64,000 nucleotides of DNA from an uncultured Pseudodesulfovibrio sp. (GCF_963675635.1 NZ_OY776488.1:347740-411739), one strand, 5' to 3'; positions 26,491 to 36,455 are shown, counted from the first letter of the stretch. Program-made: numbers and translations. The notes: a model not told the origin generated them from the sequence alone.

Positions 26491-27087
26491 ATGAAATTGT
26501 TGCCCGTCAAACGAGCCATATTGTCTGTAACCGATAAATCAGGTCTTGCCGAGTTCGGAAAATTTCTGACCGACAAAGGCTGCGAACTGGTGTCCACTGG
26601 TGGCACCAAGAAAATGCTGCAAGAAGCCGGATTGACCGTCACGTCCGTTTCTGATGTCACCGATTTTCCGGAGATCCTCGGTGGTCGTGTCAAAACACTG
26701 CACCCGAACATTCATGGCGGCATTCTGGCTGACAAGGATGACGAAGGGCATATGGAAACTCTGCGTGATTTCGGTATCGAGCCTTTTGATCTTATCTGCG
26801 TCAATCTTTATAATTTTGCTGACGCCGTGGCCAAGGGATTGGATCTCAAGGCTGCTGTCGAGCAGATCGACATCGGCGGTCCGACCATGTTGCGGGCGAC
26901 TGCCAAGAATTTTCATTCCATTTGCGTGATTCCTGATCCCGAGTACTATCCGATCGTTCAGAAGGAAATCGAGGAGAACGGTGGTATTTCTTTGGAATTC
27001 CGTAAGAAAATGGCCGCACTGACTTTCAAACTGGTCAGTGAATATGATGCCATGATTACCAAGTATTTGAATGAGAACGAAGCATAG
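26491..27087 (+). CDS. IMP cyclohydrolase, stand-alone (PurH N-terminal half)
   Basis: A 198-residue enzyme with the MGS-like fold that closes FAICAR to IMP, the last step of purine synthesis. Signatures are KRAILSVTDKSGL at the start, STGGTKKML, GGRVKTLHPNIHGGIL, CVNLYNF and IDIGGPTMLRATAKN. Bifunctional PurH is about 520 residues; here only the cyclohydrolase part is present and ends cleanly. The matching AICAR transformylase lies at 33165-34439 on the other strand. ATG 26491 is preceded by GAGAGG; GTG at 26488 is a less likely start. Confidence 0.93.
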   Translation: MKLLPVKRAILSVTDKSGLAEFGKFLTDKGCELVSTGGTKKMLQEAGLTVTSVSDVTDFPEILGGRVKTLHPNIHGGILADKDDEGHMETLRDFGIEPFDLICVNLYNFADAVAKGLDLKAAVEQIDIGGPTMLRATAKNFHSICVIPDPEYYPIVQKEIEENGGISLEFRKKMAALTFKLVSEYDAMITKYLNENEA

Positions 27088-27368
27088 CTTCATTCTCTGA
27101 TTCGGCTTGCGATAGCGGGCCATCTGCACATTTTTCCGGTACTGTCCGATCATTCGCATCGTTGCTGCCTACCGATCGGTCAGTGCCGGAGAAAATGCAC
27201 AGCCGACCCACTCTCCCAAGCCGTACGGTGTCGGGGGAGTTTGTTTTTTCATGATAATCGCTTGATTTTCCGTGTTTTTTCCTTGAGCGAAACTTGTCGA
27301 GTTTCTCATAATAATACTATAAACTTCTCCGATTCTCGTGTTTAGATCGGCTACAGGATTTCATCGGG

Positions 27369-29072
27369 ATGCACCCTTTGGCACCTGTGGCCGGGTCGTT
27401 GAAGGATTTTTCTTATCAAAGGAGTATGGGTATCGCACAGAAACCCGAGGGCAACCTGCAAGGGTTGAAGCCCAATCAGATAAAGCGTCTTTCCCGGTTG
27501 TATCAGCGTCAGTTTCCCACTGATGACTGCTACACGAATGAACAGGCTCGTGAACTGGCGGAACTGACCGCAGACACGGGCCGTCAACTGGGATTGCTGA
27601 TCGATCGTCAAGGCAAGGTCGGCATGGTGCTGGTGGGTGACAACCGTTCCATCTATATCCCTGAATTACCACGTAAACGGCTCTCTGCAGGGCGACTTCG
27701 TGGATTGCGCCTTCTTCATACACACCTTTCGGGTGAATCTCTGTCGCAGGAAGACCTTATGGATATGGTTTTTCTTCGCTTAGATTCGGTGTCTGCCCTG
27801 AATGTCAGCAGTGGCTTTCCAGAAACTGTTCAGACAGCGCATTTGCTGCCGCCTAATCCTGAGGAAAAGAGCTACGAAATTTTCGAGCCCATGCGTTGGG
27901 ACAGATTCGATCTTGATCTGGGCGGGATTGTCGAAGCGCTGGAAGATGAATTCAGCCGTCAGATGGATGGACTGGGGACGGAATCAGACGAGAATCGGGT
28001 GCTGTTGGTCAGTGTGGACAAGACACCGCGTCCCGTGCAGGAACTTTCTTTGGAAGAACTTGCTGAATTGGCTGATACTGCGGGGCTTGTTGCTGCAGGA
28101 ACCATGATTCAGAGGGTGAGCAAACACAACCCCAAGTTCATTATGGGAAAGGGTAAACTGGCTGAGTTGGAAGTACGGGCTCTTCAGGCCAACGCGTCTG
28201 TCATCATTTTCGATCAGGAGTTGTCTCCAACCCAGATTCGCAACCTTGCCAAAGTGACTGAACGGAAGATTCTTGATCGTACACAGCTTATTCTCGATAT
28301 TTTTGCCCAGCACGCCACAAGCAGTTCCGGCAAATTGCAGGTCGAAATGGCACAGCTCAAGTATACCTTGCCGCGTCTGGTCGGAAAGAACCGGGCCATG
28401 TCCCGGCTCATGGGTGGTATCGGCGGCCGTGGCCCCGGTGAAACCAAACTGGAAATTGACCGTCGGCGTGCCAATGACCGGCTGACACGGCTGAAAAAGG
28501 AACTGAAAGACGTACGCAAGCGGCGTACTCAGACCCGTGAACGCCGTGCCAAGGCTGGACTGCCCATTGTCTCGCTGGTGGGATACACCAACGCGGGCAA
28601 GTCAACGCTGCTCAACACGTTGACGCAATCCAAGGTCATTGCCGAAGACAAGCTTTTCGCTACCCTTGATCCTACCAGCCGCCGTATTCGGTTCCCACAG
28701 GAAAGAGAAGTCGTGCTGACCGATACCGTTGGGTTTATACGTCGTTTACCACCGGATCTCAAAGAAGCTTTTCGGGCCACATTGGAAGAATTGGAATCAG
28801 CTGATTTGCTCGTGCTGGTCTGTGATGCGTCCCATCCCGAAGTCGAAGAGCAGGTGGATGCTGTGCGTTCCATTTTGCACGATATGGAATTGGATGATAT
28901 CCCGTCCATTCTCGTGCTCAACAAGTGGGATAAGTTGGACGCTGAAGGGCGTGAGGCCATGCAGAACGTGTACCCGGACGGCATACCTGCCGTGGCTGTG
29001 AAACGTGCAAGTCTGGAGCCGGTCGTGGACGCCATGCTGCGCGGAATCCCTTGGGAGAAACGGGGCGTCTAG
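27369..29072 (+). CDS. hflX: GTPase HflX with long N-terminal extension
   Basis: A 567-residue ribosome-associated GTPase that rescues or splits stalled 70S ribosomes. The HflX domain (about 235-400) has GKGKLAELE, IIFDQELSPTQIRNLAK, GGIGGRGPGETKLE and a basic coiled coil; the G domain has P-loop GYTNAGKST, DTVGFI and NKWD. The first 200 residues are extra relative to E. coli HflX (426 residues) and contain a metal-hydrolase-like HTHLSGESLSQEDL motif. Start 27369 has a weak ribosome-binding site; ATG 27426 is an alternative. Its TAG overlaps the stop of the convergent transporter gene. Confidence 0.92.
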   Translation: MHPLAPVAGSLKDFSYQRSMGIAQKPEGNLQGLKPNQIKRLSRLYQRQFPTDDCYTNEQARELAELTADTGRQLGLLIDRQGKVGMVLVGDNRSIYIPELPRKRLSAGRLRGLRLLHTHLSGESLSQEDLMDMVFLRLDSVSALNVSSGFPETVQTAHLLPPNPEEKSYEIFEPMRWDRFDLDLGGIVEALEDEFSRQMDGLGTESDENRVLLVSVDKTPRPVQELSLEELAELADTAGLVAAGTMIQRVSKHNPKFIMGKGKLAELEVRALQANASVIIFDQELSPTQIRNLAKVTERKILDRTQLILDIFAQHATSSSGKLQVEMAQLKYTLPRLVGKNRAMSRLMGGIGGRGPGETKLEIDRRRANDRLTRLKKELKDVRKRRTQTRERRAKAGLPIVSLVGYTNAGKSTLLNTLTQSKVIAEDKLFATLDPTSRRIRFPQEREVVLTDTVGFIRRLPPDLKEAFRATLEELESADLLVLVCDASHPEVEEQVDAVRSILHDMELDDIPSILVLNKWDKLDAEGREAMQNVYPDGIPAVAVKRASLEPVVDAMLRGIPWEKRGV

Positions 29073-30004
29073 TTTTTGGAGTCTTTTACTTTTTCGGCAC
29101 AGGTGCCACCGATTTTCCATCCATCGTAGGATGATTCGCATTCCAGTGGTTCCACATGGATTGTGACTTCAGCGCGTGACAGTTTCGACTTAATTAAATC
29201 TTCAATGAGTCCACAAAGGTCATGGGAAGCCTTAACTGACATGTCACCCTGTACGAGTAAGTGAAAGTCAATGAACCGCTTTGGACCTGACTTGCGGGTG
29301 CGCAATCCGTGAAAACTCGCATCGCTGTCTGTATAACTGCGAATTGCGTTAACGATGGTCATCAATTCTTCTTCCGGCAGAGCGTCATCCATGAGGCCAG
29401 CTACTGACCGTTTGAGCAGGCTGACACCTGTGAAAACGATATTCACGGCCATGATGGCAGCAATAATCGGGTCCAGAATCTTCCACTCCGGCATGGCGAT
29501 TATTATAGCTAACCCGGCCACCAGGCCGATGGACGTCCAGACATCTGTCAGTAGGTGCTTTGCATCTGCCTCCAGTGTTATGGAATCGAAACGATGTGCG
29601 GCGTTGAGCATGACCTTGGCGACCACGTAATTGACCACGGAGGACAGCAGGGCGAGAATGAGGCCGGGGCCGAGATTGGTCAGTGGTTGTGGAGAGAGGA
29701 AACGGCTGATGGCGGCATACCCTATGGCGAATGCAGCCACGATGATGAGCACACCTTCAATGCCACTGGAAAAGTATTCGGCTTTGCCGTGTCCGTAAGT
29801 GTGATCATCGTCCGCCGGACGCATGGCTATGGTGATCGCTGTGAGCGCGAGTACGCCTGCCGTGAGATTGACGAGCGATTCAGTGGCGTCTGAGAGCAAT
29901 CCCACAGAATCAGTCATGGCCCACGCTCCGAACTTGAGAGCCAGGGTCAGAATAGACGCCCCGATGGAGTATATGGCGTACCGCTTGGGGGAGTCGGCGA
30001 ACAT
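29069..30004 (-). CDS. Cation diffusion facilitator family transporter
   Basis: A 311-residue inner-membrane divalent-metal/proton antiporter with six predicted helices and a C-terminal cytoplasmic domain (FHGLRTRKSGPKRFIDFHLLV). The transport site is E-x3-N in helix 2 (ESLVN) and H-x3-D in helix 5 (HLLTD), so the usual DD of zinc exporters is replaced in helix 2 and the metal is uncertain (Zn, Fe, Mn or Co). HTYGHGKAEYF is the conserved loop. The stop codon overlaps that of hflX, and plsY lies upstream on the same strand. Confidence 0.92.
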   Translation of the reverse strand: MFADSPKRYAIYSIGASILTLALKFGAWAMTDSVGLLSDATESLVNLTAGVLALTAITIAMRPADDDHTYGHGKAEYFSSGIEGVLIIVAAFAIGYAAISRFLSPQPLTNLGPGLILALLSSVVNYVVAKVMLNAAHRFDSITLEADAKHLLTDVWTSIGLVAGLAIIIAMPEWKILDPIIAAIMAVNIVFTGVSLLKRSVAGLMDDALPEEELMTIVNAIRSYTDSDASFHGLRTRKSGPKRFIDFHLLVQGDMSVKASHDLCGLIEDLIKSKLSRAEVTIHVEPLECESSYDGWKIGGTCAEKVKDSKN

Positions 30005-30006
30005 GC

Positions 30007-30597
30007 TTATTCCTTTGGTTTTATCCAGGGGTTCTCTTCGCCGCGAGCCAGTCTGCGAATATTTTCCTTGTGCCGCCAGAAGAGGATGACCATGACTATC
30101 AGGGCCACAGGAACATAGCTAAAATTGCCGCTCAGGGCCATGAGTACCGGCAGGGCCAGGGCAAATGTCAGGGAGCCCATGGAGACGTGCCCGGTCAGCG
30201 CGACCATGAGGAGGCACAGGACGGCGCAAATGATGGTAGCCCACGGAGCCAATGCGAAAAACGCACCTACGGTAGTAGCGACTGCCTTGCCACCCTTAAA
30301 GCCCATGAAGCAGGAGAACACATGTCCGAGAATGGCAGCCAGCGCCACAACGCTCAGGGCCATGTGAGATTCGATCCAGGTCGCTGCGAACAGCACCGGG
30401 AGCATACCCTTGAGAACGTCCAGAACAAGAGTCAGAATGCCGAACTTGGTACCGCATAAACGGGCTACATTGGTCGCGCCGGTGTTCTTGCTGCCGTCTT
30501 CCCGAGGATCGATACTGCAAAAAGTTTTGGCAATAACCAGTCCGAAAGGAATGGAACCGAGGATATATGCGATCAAAGATCCTAAAATTAAAGCCAT
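30007..30597 (-). CDS. plsY: Acyl-phosphate glycerol-3-phosphate acyltransferase PlsY
   Basis: A 196-residue integral membrane enzyme making lysophosphatidic acid from acyl-phosphate and glycerol-3-phosphate. Conserved loops are GSIPFGLVIAK, GSKNTGATNVAR and GFKGGKAVATTVG. Five to six helices. It lies 2 nt from the CDF gene, so the two are co-transcribed. Confidence 0.95.
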   Translation of the reverse strand: MALILGSLIAYILGSIPFGLVIAKTFCSIDPREDGSKNTGATNVARLCGTKFGILTLVLDVLKGMLPVLFAATWIESHMALSVVALAAILGHVFSCFMGFKGGKAVATTVGAFFALAPWATIICAVLCLLMVALTGHVSMGSLTFALALPVLMALSGNFSYVPVALIVMVILFWRHKENIRRLARGEENPWIKPKE

Positions 30598-30666
30598 GTG
30601 GAGTTCTCCTGAAATTTCACTGTGTGCAATGGTTGTAACTATTTTGTCGGTGGATGAAAAGCGCGT

Positions 30667-32721
30667 CTATTCCTCGAGCGCTTCACCCAGTCTGATTTCA
30701 TTGGTCAGCGGGTCTATTCGTGAGAAGTTTACCTGAAACCGTTGTCCGGGGTAGAGCTTGTCGCCAAGCATTTTCTTGGGCGCGCGTACATTGACCTGCA
30801 GGTGCGGCATGGCCAGTGTCGCCATGGGACCGGCTTCTTCGACGAGTACGGCTGATTGAAATTGCTTCCGTTGTTTGGCGAGGTACACGAGCTTCCAGTA
30901 TCGAGGCCGGAACCTTTGGACAGCACTGACTGCCTGAATTCGCATCCTCAGGTGGATGGCGAGCTGGTTCAACGTTTCTTTGTCCAGTCGGGGAGTGCCA
31001 TCGGATAAGTACGTGCACACCTGCGCCATGTTGATGAAGTCCGTGTAACGGCGCAGAGGAGAGGTGATCGGGGCATAGGCCGGAACACCAAGGGCTGCAT
31101 GTCGTTTAGGATTCGTCTCCAGCGTTGGAGGCAGCAGCAGCTTGACCGTGCGGAGGATTGCGGCTGGTTCTGTGAAAATGCCGGCGGATTCCTGCGGAAG
31201 GGCGATATCCTGTGTGCGGTGCAGGAGCGGCACGTCGTGTTCCTTGGCCCACAGGGCAAGGCCGGAATTTGCCAGAACCATGAATTCGCTAATGACCAGT
31301 TCCGAACGGGGGCTTGGCTCCTTGAGTGATATTTCTACTGAGGACTGTGCGCCTTCTCCAGATACCGTGACGATTGGTTCAGGCTTGCGAATGACACACG
31401 CCCCGGATGCAATACGGTGTTTGATGAGCTTTTCGGCCAACTGATGCGCCAGGACGAGTGACTCATCGGTGCCGTTTTTAATGGCAGCGTCGGCGTTCTC
31501 ATATGTGATATTGGCCTTGACCGTGATCCAGGCTGTACGAGGTGTGACTGAGAGCAGCCGTCCTTCGTTGTCCAAAGAAAAATCTGCAATCATGACAGGA
31601 CGAGTCTCGCTTGCGATCAGACTGTAGAGGCCTGTTCCCAACTGTTCTGGCATCATGTGACTGGTGCCTTCAGGCAGGTAGAGACTGGTGGCTCGATACA
31701 TTACCGCCCTGTCCAGCGGGGAGCCGAACTCCCAGTGGATGTCGGGACGGGCCAGCGCGATAGAGAGGGTGTACCCTGATTCACTCTTCTCGATACGGAA
31801 GGCATCGTCGATATCGCGAGTTGTGATGGCATCAATGGAGATAAATTCGTCACATTCCGATGCTGCGGCCTGATTGGTAAAGTGGTCTTTTAAGACACTA
31901 ATTTCATTTGAAAATAATTCTGACCAGCTGTTGCCCCAGGCAAAATCAGCCTCGTCCAGGTGATAGTTGTGGTGGCGTGGGATAATGCCCCAGGTCTGGG
32001 ACAGAAGCAGGGCAAGGTGCGGCTGATCAGGCAGCCCCTTGCTGATGGCAGTCCATATTTTACTCTCGGTATCGTCCAGCGATTCGGCGATCTTGTGCCT
32101 GAGTATCTGTTCGAGGCTGGCAGAAAGCTCTGGGGCCATGACAGGAATCTGGGGTGTGCGGCCCTGACTGTACGCCGACCAAAGGTTCTGGAGTAGCGTC
32201 AGACCTGCGGAAGTGACGGCTTCACGCGCTTTTTCCTCGGCCTTTTGCTGCATTTTCAATGCAACCTTTTCCGCAGACCATATCTCGAAATTCGGAGGCC
32301 GGAACTTGAAGTGTGTCTTGGCTTGGAGCATGGCGCAGCCCAATGCGGCCAACTGGTCCGGGCTGGCTTCTTCCCATAGCAAGTCAGCGAACCAGGAAAG
32401 CGGGGCAGCTTCCATTTCACCCTGAGCAAGTTCCCATAACTCCATGACATCAAGACCCGCCAGTATTTCGCCACGGACTGCCTGATGCTCATTGAGCGTG
32501 TTTTGGATGTCCTGTCGGGACAGGTCGGCAGACAACGATGGTCCATGCCATGGGAGCAGGCGGGCTGTCGGGAGTTTCATTTCCCGTTTGTTGATCGTCA
32601 ACAAACGGAGTTTGCCGGATGCTTCTTCAAGCACCCAAGCGAGTTGCGGCTGGTCGCCGTGCATGAATTCTACCACTGTACCGGGTCGGACTGCTGGGCT
32701 GAAGGTCGTTTTTTTTACCAT
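30667..32721 (-). CDS. RNase II family exoribonuclease (RNB domain)
   Basis: A 684-residue protein. The RNB catalytic motif appears as ISIDAITTRDIDDAF, carrying the acidic residues that bind magnesium; later family segments are PEGTSHMMPEQLGTGLYSL and APITSPLRRYTDFINMAQ. The N-terminal half lacks obvious cold-shock domains and is helical, and a small C-terminal S1-like region closes the protein. This matches the short RNase II-like proteins of cyanobacteria and Deltaproteobacteria rather than RNase R. Likely cytoplasmic 3'-5' RNA decay. Confidence 0.9.
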   Translation of the reverse strand: MVKKTTFSPAVRPGTVVEFMHGDQPQLAWVLEEASGKLRLLTINKREMKLPTARLLPWHGPSLSADLSRQDIQNTLNEHQAVRGEILAGLDVMELWELAQGEMEAAPLSWFADLLWEEASPDQLAALGCAMLQAKTHFKFRPPNFEIWSAEKVALKMQQKAEEKAREAVTSAGLTLLQNLWSAYSQGRTPQIPVMAPELSASLEQILRHKIAESLDDTESKIWTAISKGLPDQPHLALLLSQTWGIIPRHHNYHLDEADFAWGNSWSELFSNEISVLKDHFTNQAAASECDEFISIDAITTRDIDDAFRIEKSESGYTLSIALARPDIHWEFGSPLDRAVMYRATSLYLPEGTSHMMPEQLGTGLYSLIASETRPVMIADFSLDNEGRLLSVTPRTAWITVKANITYENADAAIKNGTDESLVLAHQLAEKLIKHRIASGACVIRKPEPIVTVSGEGAQSSVEISLKEPSPRSELVISEFMVLANSGLALWAKEHDVPLLHRTQDIALPQESAGIFTEPAAILRTVKLLLPPTLETNPKRHAALGVPAYAPITSPLRRYTDFINMAQVCTYLSDGTPRLDKETLNQLAIHLRMRIQAVSAVQRFRPRYWKLVYLAKQRKQFQSAVLVEEAGPMATLAMPHLQVNVRAPKKMLGDKLYPGQRFQVNFSRIDPLTNEIRLGEALEE

Positions 32722-32811
32722 ATGTCTATTGTATGAGTTTTTTCGTCATTGTAACGGCTTGGATATCATGAAATGGTTGTCAGTGTAAGAGTGTGCGCGT
32801 AAGGGTGACGC

Positions 32812-33087
32812 ATGAATATCACTCCCATAGAAATAATTGGCCTGATAGCCGGTTTTTGTACCACGTTTTCATTTTTGCCGCAGGTTGTTCGAACCTGGAG
32901 AACAAAATCCGTGGATGATATATCCTTGCGAATGTACCTGTTGCTCTGTTTCGGCATCTTGCTGTGGCTGTATTACGGCATCAGCATGCAGTCGTTGGCC
33001 CTGATCCTGACCAACGGGGTCAGTCTTGTCCTGACGTTCACCATCCTTGTCATGAAAGTCCTGTATGGTAAACGGGCGCGACAGTAG
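32812..33087 (+). CDS. SemiSWEET-type sugar transporter
   Basis: A 91-residue protein with three membrane helices and the PQ motif in the first (TTFSFLPQVVRTWRTKS), followed by DISLRMYLL. SemiSWEETs dimerise to give a six-helix sugar facilitator. Monocistronic, between two minus-strand genes; substrate not predictable. Confidence 0.92.
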   Translation: MNITPIEIIGLIAGFCTTFSFLPQVVRTWRTKSVDDISLRMYLLLCFGILLWLYYGISMQSLALILTNGVSLVLTFTILVMKVLYGKRARQ

Positions 33088-33103
33088 CCGTCCTGTTTAT
33101 CGC

Positions 33104-33144
33104 GAAAAAGGCTTCGCCGAACCTCTTGTCCGACGAAGCCAGAT
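33104..33144. terminator. Hairpin between SemiSWEET and AICAR transformylase
   Basis: GGCTTCG and CGAAGCC flank a 17-nt interior in the gap between two convergent genes. T-runs are poor on both sides, so termination efficiency is uncertain. Confidence 0.5.
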
Positions 33145-33164
33145 GTCACAGTGTGCTTTCTTGA

Positions 33165-34439
33165 CTAGTGCTTGAATGAACGCTGTCCTGTGAAAACCAT
33201 GGCCACCTGTGGGCTGGCTTCGTTCACGGCGGTGATAACTTCGTTGTCGCGAATGGAACCGCCGGGTTGAGCTATAGCGGTTACACCCTGATCTATGCAG
33301 AGGTCTACACCGTCACGGAACGGGAAAAATCCGTCTGAAACAACGACTGATCCGGGCAGCCCGCCACGGGCTTCTTCTGTGCGCTTCTCAATGTCTTCCA
33401 GCTTGGCCTTCATCTCGGGGTCTTTGATGGCTGCCAGTTTCAATTCAAAGAGCGACATGCCGAGTTCCTTGGAAGACAGCAGGTCTGAATACTTGATGTA
33501 TGCTTTGGTCACGGCTAGGAGTACACAGCCGACGCGATCCTGTTCACCTGTTCCGATGGCGGTGGTTACGCCGTCTCTGACGAACAGAACGGAATTGGAG
33601 GTCACACCGGCTTCAACAGCCCAGGCGAAAAGCAGGTCTTCTGCTTCCTGTTTGCTCGGGGCGCGGGCGACAAACTGGTTTCCGTCTTTTTCAGCAGTGG
33701 CCGGAATGAAATCATCTGTCTTGAGGATAGCATTGCGGAAGGAAAACTGAACGACCATGCCGCCGTCAGACAGGGACTTGATGTCGAGAAATGGTGTTTG
33801 AGCCAGACTTTTCAATTCGGTAATGCCGGGAATCTGCAGGATGCGCAGGTTCTTCTTCTTTTTGAGTTCGGTCAGGGCGTCTTCATCGAATTCAGGGGCG
33901 GCAACCACTTCAAAATATACGGAATTAATGAGTTCCGCGGTGGCAAGGTCGAGCTTGCGGTTGACCACTACTGCTCCACCAAATGCGGCAATACGGTCTG
34001 CTTCAAAGGCGCGCTTCAAGGCAACATATACGCCTTCATCGGTCCAGGCTGCGCCGCAGGGGTTGTTGTGCTTGAGAATGAGCGCAGCTGGTTTGTCTGA
34101 TAAATACTGCAAAATATTCAGCGCGTTATCCACGTCAGTCAGATTGGTCTTTCCGGGGTGTTTTCCTGCCTGGAGCATATGCTCTTCGGTCAGTGCGGAG
34201 ACCAGGCCCTGTCCTTGTCCAATGAATTTTACACCGCCGATTTCGAGCTGCCCCTTGGCCAGTTCGTACAGTGCAGCAGGTTGATCTGGATTTTCTCCAT
34301 ATCGTAACCCTTTGGTTTCTCCGTCGATCTCCCAGGTACGTTTTTTGAAAACCAGTTCCTGATCACCCAGAGTCAGTTTCATGTCCGCGGGGAAAGGGTC
34401 CTGTTGCAAGGTGCGGTACATTTTCTTCAAATCGCTCAT
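33165..34439 (-). CDS. AICAR transformylase, stand-alone (PurH C-terminal half type)
   Basis: A 424-residue enzyme that transfers a formyl group from 10-formyl-THF to AICAR. Family signatures are LRYGENPDQPAALY, the catalytic LKHNNPCGAAW, RAFEADRIAAFGGAVVVNR, FVRDGVTTAIGTGEQDRVG and DGFFPFRDGVDLC near the C-terminus. No cyclohydrolase domain is attached; that activity is encoded at 26491-27087. It ends in GQRSFKH as PurH does. A 12-nt palindrome GCCCATATGGGC lies upstream at 34508-34519. Confidence 0.95.
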   Translation of the reverse strand: MSDLKKMYRTLQQDPFPADMKLTLGDQELVFKKRTWEIDGETKGLRYGENPDQPAALYELAKGQLEIGGVKFIGQGQGLVSALTEEHMLQAGKHPGKTNLTDVDNALNILQYLSDKPAALILKHNNPCGAAWTDEGVYVALKRAFEADRIAAFGGAVVVNRKLDLATAELINSVYFEVVAAPEFDEDALTELKKKKNLRILQIPGITELKSLAQTPFLDIKSLSDGGMVVQFSFRNAILKTDDFIPATAEKDGNQFVARAPSKQEAEDLLFAWAVEAGVTSNSVLFVRDGVTTAIGTGEQDRVGCVLLAVTKAYIKYSDLLSSKELGMSLFELKLAAIKDPEMKAKLEDIEKRTEEARGGLPGSVVVSDGFFPFRDGVDLCIDQGVTAIAQPGGSIRDNEVITAVNEASPQVAMVFTGQRSFKH

Positions 34440-34672
34440 TTCATCAACTCCCTGTTGTGCTCATGTGAGGTGGCGGTCATATCACAGCTTATTCCGGCGG
34501 GCAATAATGCCCATATGGGCCTGGTGAAAATATATAATCCCCCAATGCGTTATATTGCTACTTCTCTTGTTTGAAACAGTGTATTGTTCAGTTGAAGAAA
34601 ATTGATGAGCAATGTGGCAAGAATATTCCTTACTCATCGAATTTTCGGTAACTTTCCAGCTTTGGAGGGGTT

Positions 34673-36346
34673 ATGACAATACTGCGATTCCGTGACTGGA
34701 GTATGCGAAGCAAGATTCTCAGCATCTTTTTGGGAGCGATCCTTCTGGTTGTCCTCGGTTTGTTGGGGTATTTTTTACCCGTAGTTGGGGATTCCCTGAT
34801 GGAAGAGAAGCGGGTTGCTACGCAGAGTGTCGTTGATGTGGCTTATAGCTCAATCGAATACTGGGCCGAGCAGGCGTCTTCCGGCGCATTGTCTAAGGAA
34901 GAGGCTCAAAAGGCCGCTATCGCGGAGATTACGCGGTCCAGATATAAGGGAACTGAGTATTTCTGGATTAACGATATGGACCCGGTTGTCGTGGCCCATG
35001 GTTCTAATGCATCCCTCGTCGGCAAGAATGTTGGCGAAATCAAGGATGAGAACGGCGTGTACCTCTTCCGGGAAATGGTTGAAGTCAGCCGTAAGAACGG
35101 TGAAGGCTTTGTTAATTACTCTTGGCCAAAGCAGGGAGCATCCAAGGCTGTACCCAAGATATCCTATGTCAGATTGTTCAAGCCGTGGGGCTGGATTGTA
35201 GGCAGTGGTATTTATGTTGATGACGTTGAAGCTCAGGTTTCATCTCTGCGTTGGCAGATTCTTATTCCGACTATTGTAGCCATGGGACTCCTGATTCTTG
35301 TTGTCATGTTTGTCATCAGAAGTATGACGGTTCCTTTGAATGAAGCTGTAGAAGCTTCAAATCGTATGGCTCACGGTGATCTGAGTACGGATATTGTCGT
35401 CCGCAGCAAGGATGAAGTTGGGCAGTTGGCTTCGGCCATGGCAAATATGCTCCGAGAATTGCGTCGAGTGGTCACTGATGTCCGAACTGCTACCGAGCAG
35501 GTCACGGCTGGCAGTCAGGAGTTGGCATCTTCGTCTGTGCAATTGTCGCAAGGCGCCACGGAGCAGGCTTCCTCGATCGAAGAAGTTTCGGCATCCATGG
35601 AGCAGATGACTTCTTCAATTGGTCAGAATGCCGACAATGCTCAGACCACCAACACAATGACTAATCAGGCCGCATCCGACACAGAAAAGGGCGGGCAGGC
35701 GGTTGCCAAGACTGTTGGAGCCATGAAGCAGATTGCGGAAAAGATATCCATCATTGAGGATATTGCACGTCAAACCAATTTGTTGGCGCTGAATGCAGCC
35801 ATTGAGGCCGCACGTGCCGGTGAGCACGGTAAGGGCTTTGCCGTTGTCGCTGCCGAGGTGCGTAAGCTGGCCGAGCGCAGTGGAGCATCCGCTTCCGAAA
35901 TCAGTGAATTGTCCTCCTCCAGTGTGCAGGTGGCTGAAGAGGCCGGGGAATTGTTGTCAAAGATCGTCCCGGATATTCAGAAGACTGCAGAGTTGGTGCA
36001 GGAGATTTCGTCTGCTACCAACGAGCAGAATGAAGGTGGCACACAGGTAACCTCTGCCATTCATGAAATGGATAAGGTTATTCAGCAAAATGCTGCCGCC
36101 TCGGAAGAGCTTGCCTCTACCGCCGAAGAACTGTCCGCTCAGGCTGTGCAGTTGCAAAACGCCATGCAGTTCTTCACTCTTGGTGGGCATGAGCCTTTCA
36201 GCAATGCCACGGAGTCTGTCGCTCAGAGGCCCGCTCCCCGGGTTCAGTCTGTAAAGCCTCGACCGCTCGCTCAGGCTGCTCCGACCAGAAGTGGCGGGGT
36301 CGATATGAATATGGCTGACGATGATGAAGGTTTTGAAAAGTTCTGA
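34673..36346 (+). CDS. Methyl-accepting chemotaxis protein (sCache-HAMP-MA)
   Basis: A 557-residue chemoreceptor. Transmembrane helix 1 (about 15-37) is followed by a periplasmic single Cache domain ([49 protein letters not shown]), helix 2 (about 200-218), HAMP, and the signalling domain whose hairpin tip is [20 protein letters not shown]. This Cache type typically binds small organic acids. There is no C-terminal CheR-tethering pentapeptide. GGAGG precedes the ATG. Confidence 0.95.
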   Translation: MTILRFRDWSMRSKILSIFLGAILLVVLGLLGYFLPVVGDSLMEEKRVATQSVVDVAYSSIEYWAEQASSGALSKEEAQKAAIAEITRSRYKGTEYFWINDMDPVVVAHGSNASLVGKNVGEIKDENGVYLFREMVEVSRKNGEGFVNYSWPKQGASKAVPKISYVRLFKPWGWIVGSGIYVDDVEAQVSSLRWQILIPTIVAMGLLILVVMFVIRSMTVPLNEAVEASNRMAHGDLSTDIVVRSKDEVGQLASAMANMLRELRRVVTDVRTATEQVTAGSQELASSSVQLSQGATEQASSIEEVSASMEQMTSSIGQNADNAQTTNTMTNQAASDTEKGGQAVAKTVGAMKQIAEKISIIEDIARQTNLLALNAAIEAARAGEHGKGFAVVAAEVRKLAERSGASASEISELSSSSVQVAEEAGELLSKIVPDIQKTAELVQEISSATNEQNEGGTQVTSAIHEMDKVIQQNAAASEELASTAEELSAQAVQLQNAMQFFTLGGHEPFSNATESVAQRPAPRVQSVKPRPLAQAAPTRSGGVDMNMADDDEGFEKF

Positions 36347-36370
36347 TGTAGTGTGTACTACACCATTCCG

Positions 36371-36455
36371 TGCGGGCCGTCAGCTGACGGCCCGCAACTG
36401 ACTGATGTGACACGGTAGTTTAAGGCCATTCGTGCGATACGTGCGAATGGTCTTT
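36371..36455 (+). terminator. Double hairpin after the chemoreceptor gene
   Basis: A perfect 26-nt palindrome (36371-36396, arms TGCGGGCCGTCAG) is followed by a second stem CCATTCG...CGAATGG (36426-36450) with a run of ten T. The second is a clear intrinsic terminator; the first lacks a T-run. Confidence 0.85.

Noticed and set aside
34620-34650. A sigma-54-like sequence TGGCAAGAATATTCC before the chemoreceptor gene
   Set aside because: The -12 position reads CC instead of GC, so the essential GC is missing.
34440-34672. A ZTP-type riboswitch before the AICAR transformylase gene
   Set aside because: The conserved core sequences of that riboswitch are not found; only a 12-nt palindrome is present.
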